Positions 28,034 through 35,469 of a stretch of DNA of 64,000 bases are shown piece after piece; positions within the stretch are counted from its first letter, which is position 1, and each line of letters opens with the position of its first letter. The translations under genes were made by a program, and so were the position numbers. The notes beneath the pieces are model-generated. The model saw only the letters and a list, made by a program, of their open reading frames with translations. It did not search any database and was not told the DNA's origin. The stretch is from Paenibacillus polymyxa (lineage in GTDB: Bacteria; Bacillota; Bacilli; Paenibacillales; Paenibacillaceae). Location: the NCBI RefSeq assembly GCF_018614975.1, contig NZ_JAGGNR010000014.1, forward strand, positions 372,001-436,000, given 5' to 3'.

Positions 28034-28381
28034 TTACTTCGCCCGTTCCAAGACTGCAAAGTAATTTCCTTCGTTATCAGCAAAGTTGAAGACACGTCCG
28101 GTGGGCATCTCGACAATCTCTCCAACCGTTACATGTTTACCAGACAAGTCGCCATATAACTGATCCAGATTATCGGTGAAGAACATTAACGAAGGTGTGC
28201 CCAGATTTACACCCGCCGACATCCGTTCGACGAACTCTTTGTCATGGAGAATAATGCTTGTCTGCGAATCTGGGGTAGGCGCAATCTCAATCCATCTCAT
28301 GCCCTCGTCAAGGTTTACTTCATCCACAATGTGGAATCCTGCGACTTCCGTCCAAAATGCCAGTTCAAGTGTGTAAAGCAT
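28034..28381 (-). pseudogene. N-terminally truncated VOC-family (glyoxalase-like) gene
   Basis: The open frame from about 28366 to 28034 encodes LAFWTEVAGFHIVDEV to YFAVLERAK, a typical VOC single-domain protein missing its first strand of about 25 residues, which carries one metal ligand in many members. Upstream in the same frame the sequence is not VOC but the acetyl-CoA motif of a GNAT gene, so a deletion has joined the two. An internal ATG (28381, MLYTLELAFW) could still start a short product, but the site in front is weak. Confidence 0.75.
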
Positions 28382-28716
28382 GACATCACCACTGCCGAAT
28401 TCAGCTATTTTTATACATATTTTTGTAATTAGTCCACGTGCTACTCCCTTGTCGAAGGTGTGATTTGCATGTAACAACGCCAACGATTTCATATCGGTTA
28501 ACAGTAGGCTGAAAGATATAACCAGCATGACCTATGACAACATCTGCTTCGTCAACCATGACATAATAAGCACTGATACGTTCATCCGTCATTTTTAAAA
28601 ATAAATCCCAGCGCGCAGGATACTGATCGCGTATAAACGAAGGGAATTGAATCATGATCCGTCATCATTTTCAGCACCGCTGGCTGATCAATCGCTTGAA
28701 AAAGGCGAATAGTCAT
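28366..28716 (-). pseudogene. Broken GNAT acetyltransferase gene fused to the VOC remnant
   Basis: It begins at ATG 28716 behind GGGGAT with MTIRLFQAIDQPAVLKMM. Three pieces in three frames continue: FIRDQYPARWDLFLKMTDER to VGVVTCKSHLRQG, then GVARGLITKICIKIAEFGSG. One extra base near GATTCAATTCCC and one extra G in AAGGGAG explain the shifts. The C-terminal part is lost at the junction with the VOC gene (about 28366). The order of pieces makes a clear GNAT N-terminal two thirds including the Q-G-V-A-R-G acetyl-CoA loop. Confidence 0.8.
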
Positions 28717-28744
28717 CTTTTTATCCCCTACCCTTAGTGTGCAT

Positions 28745-29329
28745 TTAGACATCTTTTAAGTTACCAGCTTCATAATATGGATACTCTAGTTTTTGTTGAA
28801 CTTGAAGGACGATCTCCGTAGACGTTAACATTTCGACCAAGTATAGTCCCAGGTCAATGGAAGCCGTAACCCCCGCACCCGTTACCGTATTACCATCACG
28901 CACTACACGCGCTGAAATTACTTCTGCACAATAAGGAGTCAATAAATCATAAGCAGATGAGTTGGTAGTAGCCCTTTTTCCATTCAGGAAACCTGCTGCC
29001 CCCAACAGTAAAGCCCCGGTACAAATAGAAATTTTATAAGTGACATTCTCTGCCGTTCGGACCCATCGCATAAAATCCTCATCAAATCGAAGCGTTCTAG
29101 TTGATAATCCACCAGGAAAAAATACTAGATCAAAATCCCCTAGATGAGGTAATACTGCATCGGATTTCATTTTCAGCCCACGGTCATCTGAAATTTCCTC
29201 CTTATCTGCGCAGAATGTCCATGATACGTTTTCCTTTACTTTCAGAATCGCTAGCCAATTAACAGCTTCATAAAATCCAGCTAAATCCATGCTTGTCATT
29301 CCATCAAATAAAACAAACGCCATTTTCAT
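28745..29329 (-). CDS. DJ-1/PfpI-family protein
   Basis: A 194-residue protein (an in-frame GTG three codons upstream, behind AAAGGA, is the alternative start). The nucleophile elbow is ISICTGALLLGAAG, with the glutamate-side motif VFFPGGLSTR. The family includes glyoxalase-III-like, isonitrile hydratase-like and regulatory members; this one lacks an AraC domain. A 13-bp perfect dyad lies directly upstream of the gene, suggesting regulated expression. Confidence 0.87.
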   Translation of the reverse strand: MKMAFVLFDGMTSMDLAGFYEAVNWLAILKVKENVSWTFCADKEEISDDRGLKMKSDAVLPHLGDFDLVFFPGGLSTRTLRFDEDFMRWVRTAENVTYKISICTGALLLGAAGFLNGKRATTNSSAYDLLTPYCAEVISARVVRDGNTVTGAGVTASIDLGLYLVEMLTSTEIVLQVQQKLEYPYYEAGNLKDV

Positions 29330-29366
29330 TGCCGCCACCAGTCCTTTCGTTCCCTGAATAATAAAT

Positions 29367-29396
29367 AAAGTGTTTGATCAAAAGATCAAACACTTT
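29367..29396. promoter_or_regulatory. Perfect 13-bp dyad in front of the DJ-1 gene
   Basis: AAAGTGTTTGATC-AAAA-GATCAAACACTTT, about 40 bp before the DJ-1/PfpI start. The low GC content and lack of a T tract argue against a terminator. The symmetry suits a dimeric repressor site overlapping the promoter (inference). No regulator gene is adjacent. Confidence 0.55.
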
Positions 29397-29521
29397 GCCC
29401 AGGCGTACGGCATATAATATATGTGCTCCCTCGTGGTTCACTCCACGTTTACGCCAGTCACACATAACAGATATTTACAACTAATATACATGACATCTTT
29501 CATATTGTATATATTATGAAA

Positions 29522-30037
29522 TTATTGCGTGGCTTTTAACTTCTTCGTAAGATAAAGTACAACATCGTCGTCCATAATCGTTTCTTCACCCGGCTGAATG
29601 TAATGATCATGTTTGTGTACACCGTGACCGTCTGGTATGTACCCGCGATGGGCATATAGAACTTGCGCTTTGCCATAATCGGAAAACACACCTACACCAA
29701 TGCCTGCTACATCCGTTCGTTCCAGAATAACTTCCTCTGCTCGGTCCATCAACCGTGAACCAATACCTTGGCGCTGGAACTTCATCAGCACATTAAAATC
29801 GTTAATTTCGGGAATGCCTTGTTCCCTGAAAGACGGGTAGCTGGAATTCCACAATACATTCACGTATCCGGCAAATTCTCCCTTCAACTCGGCTACCAAG
29901 GTTACGCGTTCCCCATTCTGTTGTTCAGCCAAGTAATGAAGATACTGCTCAGGGGATCTCCCCCAACCCTGCTCCTGAAACGCCTTTGATATGATTACAG
30001 GATCGTTCTCATTTAATAGTCTGATATGTACACTCAT
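29522..30037 (-). CDS. GNAT-family N-acetyltransferase
   Basis: 171 residues, ATG behind AAGGAGGATTCATCA. The acetyl-CoA motif is MKFQRQGIGSRLMDRAEE; a later element YGKAQVLYAHRGYIPDG is typical. N-terminal part VTLVAELKGEFAGYVNVLWN. Substrate unknown. Confidence 0.9.
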   Translation of the reverse strand: MSVHIRLLNENDPVIISKAFQEQGWGRSPEQYLHYLAEQQNGERVTLVAELKGEFAGYVNVLWNSSYPSFREQGIPEINDFNVLMKFQRQGIGSRLMDRAEEVILERTDVAGIGVGVFSDYGKAQVLYAHRGYIPDGHGVHKHDHYIQPGEETIMDDDVVLYLTKKLKATQ

Positions 30038-30070
30038 TGATGAATCCTCCTTAAAAGATATTTCTAATAG

Positions 30071-30595
30071 CTATATTCCCAATCTATCCCGAAGCGATGT
30101 GATGTGAGCAACATGGTGTTTGCCATGCCAAGCATACATGCCCAGATTGTAATCCAGTCTTGTCGTTTCTTCCGATGAGGGATGATAAAATTGTTTGGCA
30201 TAATCTGCATCTGTCAGCGCGTTTAACAGAAACACCCAACGACGATGGAGCGCATCCAGAATCTGAAGCGAGAATTCGACATCCAGGTCTCTTGAATCAC
30301 TCAGTTCAGCCCAGCGCTCTTCATAATAAGGCCGAATGGTAGGTGTATCCTCTGTCAGTGCCAGCTTGAAACGAATCATACTGTTCATGTGGCTGTCAGC
30401 CATGTGGTGAATCACCTGTTTGAGCATCCATCCACCTTCTCGGTACGGCAGACTTAATTGCTCTTCACTCAGTCCTTTAACTGCTTCTCGCGCACGTTCA
30501 GGCAGCTCAGCAATGTCCCGAATCCACTGCTCTCTCTGTGCAGGCGTAACCTCGCCGGTGTGTACAAATGGTCCTATGGGAAATCTATCGTCCAT
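30071..30595 (-). CDS. YfiT-type DinB-like metal-dependent (bacillithiol) transferase
   Basis: The ATG ending at 30595 with AGGAGG 8 nt in front gives 174 residues. It matches the YfiT/bacillithiol-transferase subfamily of DinB-like four-helix bundles: FPIGPFVHTGEVTPAQREQW at the start, and metal-binding histidines in QVIHHMADSHMNS and YAWHGKHHVAHI. Known relatives are Zn or Ni proteins that conjugate bacillithiol to electrophiles. It is read just after the GNAT gene at 30646-31188, whose 5' neighbour is a cupin gene. Confidence 0.9.
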   Translation of the reverse strand: MDDRFPIGPFVHTGEVTPAQREQWIRDIAELPERAREAVKGLSEEQLSLPYREGGWMLKQVIHHMADSHMNSMIRFKLALTEDTPTIRPYYEERWAELSDSRDLDVEFSLQILDALHRRWVFLLNALTDADYAKQFYHPSSEETTRLDYNLGMYAWHGKHHVAHITSLRDRLGI

Positions 30596-30645
30596 CCAGT
30601 ACTCCTCCTTGTTTGTATATGATTCAAAATAATTCAAAACAGTAT

Positions 30646-31188
30646 CTAAGTAGCATATTCCATGAGCCAACAGTCTCTCATCTGTCCTTCATGATGCTCA
30701 TGTTTCTCCAACAACTTAATCTTTTGGAAACCACATTTCTCGTAACAGGATATCGCTCTCAAGTTCCAGGATTGAGGGTCCATAACCACTTTACGGGCTT
30801 GTTTTTCATTAATCAGATAAGCCAGCATGGATTGCATCAACTGTGTACCAATGCCTTTATTCCAGTAGTCTACCTCACCAATAAACTGATCCGTTCCATA
30901 GATAATCTCATCCGTGTCTCCACAACCATACTCCGTTCGTTCTTCTTCCTCAAGCTCATAGAACTGAATGTATCCAATCGGATGTCCTCCGTACTCAACG
31001 ATACACCGAGTAGCATCATCCTCATGATTGTAAAAATGCTCTCTCACCTGCTCCAGATCATGCGGCCGATCACGCCCTTCATAGTATTGAAGAACTTCCG
31101 GGTCTGACAGCCACTTCACCAGATGATGTTTATCTTCAATCTTCAAGAGACGTACGGTGATTTCATCCGATTCATATACGTTCATCAT
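30646..31188 (-). CDS. GNAT acetyltransferase, aminoglycoside-6'-acetyltransferase-like
   Basis: 180 residues with the pattern of the AAC(6')-like subgroup: VRLLKIEDKHHLVKWLSDPE at the start, FIGEVDYWNKGIGTQLM for acetyl-CoA, and NLRAISCYEKCGFQK. Such chromosomal genes are often annotated as resistance genes, but sequence alone does not show aminoglycoside activity. Start overlaps the cupin stop (ATGA), so the two are coupled. Confidence 0.85.
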   Translation of the reverse strand: MMNVYESDEITVRLLKIEDKHHLVKWLSDPEVLQYYEGRDRPHDLEQVREHFYNHEDDATRCIVEYGGHPIGYIQFYELEEEERTEYGCGDTDEIIYGTDQFIGEVDYWNKGIGTQLMQSMLAYLINEKQARKVVMDPQSWNLRAISCYEKCGFQKIKLLEKHEHHEGQMRDCWLMEYAT

Positions 31189-31577
31189 TCTGCATACCCC
31201 TTAACATACTTCTGTAGAAGTTCCTTCTCTGTTAAAGATTGAGTTAACCTATCCAACTCAGGGGATGCCGTCCAATCACTCGAGGTATTCAATCCATACT
31301 TGATGGTATGTATCGCGCTATGTGCAGACATGTATATATTATGGTGGATTCCAGGTAGGACAATGATGTGCTCTCCTGCACGCATCACTCGAATCGAAAA
31401 CATCTGATCGTCTCCATAACTGGCATACGCGATCCATCCGGTTTGCACCACATAAAACTCCGTTAGATGGATATGTACATGACTGTTTTGCCATGCTCCG
31501 TGGGATGAGGCAACTGTTCTGCAATAAAAACTGCCATCCTCGGCTATCATTTTATATTTCTGTTCCCCGTTCGCCAT
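31185..31577 (-). CDS. Small cupin-domain protein
   Basis: 130 residues forming one beta-barrel cupin: motif 1 around HVHIHLTEFYVVQTG (metal-type histidines and glutamate) and motif 2 around HIIVLPGIHHNIYMSAHSAI. The start site is weak; an ATG 9 codons later (MIAEDGSFYC) is possible. It is translationally coupled to the GNAT gene. Function unknown. Confidence 0.82.
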   Translation of the reverse strand: MANGEQKYKMIAEDGSFYCRTVASSHGAWQNSHVHIHLTEFYVVQTGWIAYASYGDDQMFSIRVMRAGEHIIVLPGIHHNIYMSAHSAIHTIKYGLNTSSDWTASPELDRLTQSLTEKELLQKYVKGYAE

Positions 31578-31646
31578 CTGCTCAAAGCTGGTTTTGACAC
31601 CAGTTTTACCACATTTCTGTTCTGAAAATTCTGTGTTCAGTCGGCT

Positions 31647-32324
31647 TCAACTCCTTACGGCCTGCCAAATATACTTGCATTCTCTTACAGCAAGTCTGCC
31701 ATTAACCTGATTCTCCTTCAGCTTGGTTTGCAGCTGTTCCTGATATTCCGACTGTGTATAATTCGGGTTTCCGGGGATATCGGAAAGAAAGAGGGCAAAC
31801 TCTTTTTCATTCGAGAAAATCATGAGCGCTTCGTTAAATTCCTCAATCTTTATCTTCTCATACGCATTTTTTTCCAATCGCTCACGTACCTTCGTTATAT
31901 CCGTATGAATACCAATCATAACTCCACCCTTATGCAGCAATCTCCCATGCTCAATAATGGAAGTTGGACCTCTGCGATCATAGATCAGACCGAATTGCTT
32001 ATCTGCAAATGGCATCTTTTCTTTAGTGCTGACGCAAACAAATTCTACATTTGTTATCGTACTTGAATGAAGACTGTTTCGGGCTATCTTGATCATCTCT
32101 TCTGAATTATCGAACCCCGTAATGTGATCCGTATATTCCGACATTTTCAACGTAAACTCCCCATGTCCACAGCCTGCATCGAGCACGGATGTATACTGAG
32201 GCAGAAGCTTAATTAACCGCTCTTCAAAAATATCTTCAGCAGATCGACCTTCCCATGTATACAACGCTCTACCCTTATAACCGCCATTGCGCCGTGCAAT
32301 CATATCGTACCATTCCATACTCAT
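31647..32324 (-). CDS. Class I SAM-dependent methyltransferase
   Basis: Start at ATG ending 32324 behind TAGGAGGGCCTCT gives 225 residues. SAM motif VLDAGCGHGEFTLKMSEYTD, acidic residue ITGFDNSEEM, and FADKQFGLIYDRRGPTSI. The last motif resembles rRNA methyltransferase RlmA-like or YxbB-like small-molecule enzymes, but no specific substrate can be claimed. Confidence 0.87.
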   Translation of the reverse strand: MSMEWYDMIARRNGGYKGRALYTWEGRSAEDIFEERLIKLLPQYTSVLDAGCGHGEFTLKMSEYTDHITGFDNSEEMIKIARNSLHSSTITNVEFVCVSTKEKMPFADKQFGLIYDRRGPTSIIEHGRLLHKGGVMIGIHTDITKVRERLEKNAYEKIKIEEFNEALMIFSNEKEFALFLSDIPGNPNYTQSEYQEQLQTKLKENQVNGRLAVRECKYIWQAVRS

Positions 32325-32505
32325 AGAGGCCCTCCTAACAAAAACTTCCTTCATCCAAAACATTCGACATAGACAAGTCGATTCTCCTGTTTGATTCGCG
32401 ATATATCTTTACTGAAATTTGAAACGCTTCTCCTCCAGTTTCCGTATTAAGGTCGAAGCCGTATGTATCCCATATAATAAACCATCTGATCTGGAGGTTG
32501 AGCGC

Positions 32506-33279
32506 ATGTCATTTTTCAAGAAAATGTTAGCCAGTGTAGGTGTTGGAGCAGCCAAAGTAAATACAGAATTGCATACACCAGAGGTCACGCCTGGAGGAAT
32601 TATCTCGGGGGTTGTGTACATTGAAGGTGGAGATGTGGAACAGAACGTAGATCGAATCTATCTTTCAATCAAAACCCATTACATACGGGAGCGCGATGAT
32701 CGTAAAGTAAAAGAAACAGCGGTTATAGCCAAATATTTGCTCACCGAAGGTTTCACATTGCAGCCTGGAGCCAAATTGGAGAAAGACTTCTCATTTGACC
32801 TGCCAGAAAACCTGCCTATTACGCTGCATCGTGCAGAAGTGTGGGTAGAAACGGGCCTCGATATCTCAAGCGCTGTAGACCCCTCGGACAAGGATAGATT
32901 GCATGTCGTTCCCACTAAAGACATGGACACCGTGCTGGATGCGATCGATATTCTGGGCTTCAAGCTGCGTGAAGTGACTAACGACTATGCTCCGAAATTA
33001 GGCGGCAATCTGCCATTTGTACAGGAATTTGAATTTGTACCAACAAACAAGTTCCGTGGGCATCTGGATGAGTTGGAAGTGCTGTTCTATCCGATGGGCG
33101 ATTCGCTGGAGCTGCTATTACAGATTGATCGCCGTGCTCGTGGACTCAGTGGAATGTTCTCGGAAGCGATGGGCACGGATGAAAGTTTTGTCCGCCTGCA
33201 TCTCTATGAACGACATCTGGAGCGGGGTGCGCATTCTGTCGCTCAAGGACTGGAAGAAGTCATTTCCAAACATATCTAA
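32506..33279 (+). CDS. spo0M: Spo0M-family sporulation-control protein
   Basis: 257 residues (B. subtilis Spo0M is 258) with ATG behind GGAGGTTGAGCGC. It starts MSFFKKMLASVGVGAAKVNT and shows the arrestin-like double beta sandwich of the family (PGGIISGVVYIEGGDVEQNV; LPENLPITLHRAEVWVETGL; FEFVPTNKFRGHLDELEVLF). Spo0M affects sporulation and cell shape in Bacillus; exact mechanism is unsettled. An upstream in-frame extension has no site. It is one of the few plus-strand genes, with a terminator right after it. Confidence 0.93.
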   Translation: MSFFKKMLASVGVGAAKVNTELHTPEVTPGGIISGVVYIEGGDVEQNVDRIYLSIKTHYIRERDDRKVKETAVIAKYLLTEGFTLQPGAKLEKDFSFDLPENLPITLHRAEVWVETGLDISSAVDPSDKDRLHVVPTKDMDTVLDAIDILGFKLREVTNDYAPKLGGNLPFVQEFEFVPTNKFRGHLDELEVLFYPMGDSLELLLQIDRRARGLSGMFSEAMGTDESFVRLHLYERHLERGAHSVAQGLEEVISKHI

Positions 33280-33301
33280 TCTATAGTTTGTGTTAACGAA
33301 T

Positions 33302-33346
33302 AAAAAACCGTCCTCTATCAGACAACTCTGATGAAGGACGGTTTTT
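33302..33346. terminator. Bidirectional terminator between spo0M and the PTS regulator gene
   Basis: AAAAAACCGTCCT pairs with AAGGACGGTTTTT; the inner part CAG..CTG extends the stem. T tracts flank both sides, so it can end both convergent transcripts. Confidence 0.9.
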
Positions 33347-33449
33347 CCCTTTTCAAAGAGGGAATCAAAAAAATTGGGGGATAACAGCGATTGGAAGGTT
33401 GTTCTTTACTCGGAGTATCCGTGTAATTATCAATGAGTGAACGTATATA

Positions 33450-35417
33450 TTAATACACTTCGGTACTTTTCAGACTCAACGTTTCACATACAAGCTGCGC
33501 AAAGTCATCAAAGCTGTCGCAGGATCGCAGGCTTTCCAGCTTCTCCTCCTGCCGGATCAATTCTACAAACAGATCATAGATCCCCATCGCCTGTTCGTAA
33601 TCCTCTTTGCAAATGGATAACATAAATACAGCATGTACTTCATTCTCCTCATCCCACGGAATCGGCTTCTCGAGCAGACATACCGATACGGTCGTACGAG
33701 TTGAACTCAGCTCCATGGGATGTGGAATGGCCATGCCTCTTCCGAGCGCGGTTGAAGCCATCTTTTCCCGCTCCTGCACAGCTGGCCAGAACTGCTCCGT
33801 CACGATTCCCTTCTCCAACAGTACCCCGCTCATCTCAGCCATAAGTGTCATTTTGTCAGGCTGATCAGACCGAAACATGAACAACTCCGGATCAAAGTAA
33901 CGCAGCAGCGTCATTTCCTCCTGTTCATCACTGGTTCGCACCAGGTGAGTGATCGTTGCCATGTCGCGTTCTGATGGAATTGCAGCAATCACAGCCGATG
34001 GCTTGCCTTTGGACTCGCGTAACCGGATCGTGGAAATGACCAAGTCTTCGGGCACACTCCCCATCTCCTCGTACTCCCGCAGCGAAACTACACGTGAGAC
34101 CTCCAATTCCGCAAATAAAGAACGCAATCTCGATTCAAGAATACGGGCTGTGCCATATCCTGACCCACAGACCAGCAACACGGATTTCCTTTTGCCATGA
34201 GGAATCTGGTATTTACGTTCCAATGCCGCACCAATGTGAAGAGCCAGGTAACCAATCTCGCTGTCATTAATTTCGTAAGGTACGTATGTCTGTAGCTGTT
34301 TCACTGCACTGATCGTAATCTCATAGGCCAGCGGATAATATTTACGGATATGTCCCAGCAGTGGATTCCGCATATTCATGCCATGTTCCAGCCGTGTAAT
34401 CATGGGCTTCAGATGGGCATACAGATCATTCGGCAAGCGTTCATCATCACGCAGATCATAGGTGTACCGATCATAGATATGACCCAGCATCTGTTGTACA
34501 GCAACGTATAACGGGTCACTTCGAAGTCCATCCCAATCGGTAGCGGTCATCTTTTTGCTAACAATATGCAGCAACAGATAATTTCGCTCTCCAACTGGAC
34601 AATGGATGGAATATAACAACTCCAGATCCTGAATAATCTGCTGCGCAAGTTGCTGGTCCTGCAGATTCGCTTCCACTTTCTCGAATTGCTCCAGTTCATA
34701 CCCCTGTTTAATACGCAATACCATAACAGCCAGATGCGTAATCAGATCTTTCAGGGCCACATCTGCAATACGAACATCCTGTTGGCCTACATGGCGAATG
34801 ACGATCTCGCGGATGTGCTCGGGTTCAATCGGGTACAGCAATCGTCCCTGTGCAGCTGTCATGCCTTCCGGTTCCAGTTCTTCATCTCGCGCATCGGCAT
34901 ATTCGGCCAGACAATAACGGAACCTTTGCTCGTCTCCAACAACCTTCACACCATGCCCCGGCTTGATCTGAAGCTGAAGCTGGTAGTTCTCCAGAATTTG
35001 ACGAATGATTTTCAAATCATTGTTCATTGTTGCACGGCTTATAAACAGCTGATCAGCGAGGTCTTCCATCTTGATATGACCCGGTTCACCAAGCAGCTTG
35101 AACAATTCATAACGTATGCGTTCATCCGGTGAACCAGGTACGGGTGCGCCTGCTTGCCGATCATCCTGTCGTTCCTCCAGCAGTTCATCATACCTCTTCG
35201 CATCATTCACACGAATGGAATATCCCTGCCCACGCTTGGATTCCAGGCTCCCGCCATACCCCGCAAGGATATGATCCAGCTTTTTCAGATCATCCCGAAT
35301 GGTACGTACGGTAACCTCCAGCTTGTCTGCAAGTGCTTGGCTCGTCCAAGCCTGTTCCTGTCCTTCACCATGAATGAGGTGGAACAGCTTTTTCAACCGT
35401 TTGGTGGGAAAAATCAT
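33450..35417 (-). CDS. BglG/MtlR-type PTS-controlled transcription activator
   Basis: 655 residues in the order: HTH_11 (about 1-60, TSQALADKLEVTVRTIRDDL), second Mga/DeoR-type HTH (about 100-165, MEDLADQLFISRATMNNDLK), two PRD regulatory domains (about 200-400, with PRD histidines in NYLLLHIVSKK and YLALHIGAALE), an EIIB-like domain (VLLVCGSGYGTARI, Cys) and an EIIA-like domain ending the protein (MAIPHPMELSS, His). Members sense sugar through PTS phosphorylation. It is the last gene of the PTS-mannosidase operon and should be its regulator. The RNA-binding CAT domain of antiterminators is absent, so it acts on DNA. Confidence 0.93.
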   Translation of the reverse strand: MIFPTKRLKKLFHLIHGEGQEQAWTSQALADKLEVTVRTIRDDLKKLDHILAGYGGSLESKRGQGYSIRVNDAKRYDELLEERQDDRQAGAPVPGSPDERIRYELFKLLGEPGHIKMEDLADQLFISRATMNNDLKIIRQILENYQLQLQIKPGHGVKVVGDEQRFRYCLAEYADARDEELEPEGMTAAQGRLLYPIEPEHIREIVIRHVGQQDVRIADVALKDLITHLAVMVLRIKQGYELEQFEKVEANLQDQQLAQQIIQDLELLYSIHCPVGERNYLLLHIVSKKMTATDWDGLRSDPLYVAVQQMLGHIYDRYTYDLRDDERLPNDLYAHLKPMITRLEHGMNMRNPLLGHIRKYYPLAYEITISAVKQLQTYVPYEINDSEIGYLALHIGAALERKYQIPHGKRKSVLLVCGSGYGTARILESRLRSLFAELEVSRVVSLREYEEMGSVPEDLVISTIRLRESKGKPSAVIAAIPSERDMATITHLVRTSDEQEEMTLLRYFDPELFMFRSDQPDKMTLMAEMSGVLLEKGIVTEQFWPAVQEREKMASTALGRGMAIPHPMELSSTRTTVSVCLLEKPIPWDEENEVHAVFMLSICKEDYEQAMGIYDLFVELIRQEEKLESLRSCDSFDDFAQLVCETLSLKSTEVY

Positions 35418-35469
35418 ACCGATATCCGACCTCCCTTCTGATCAAATTTGTGTATAACTAAAGTTCACC

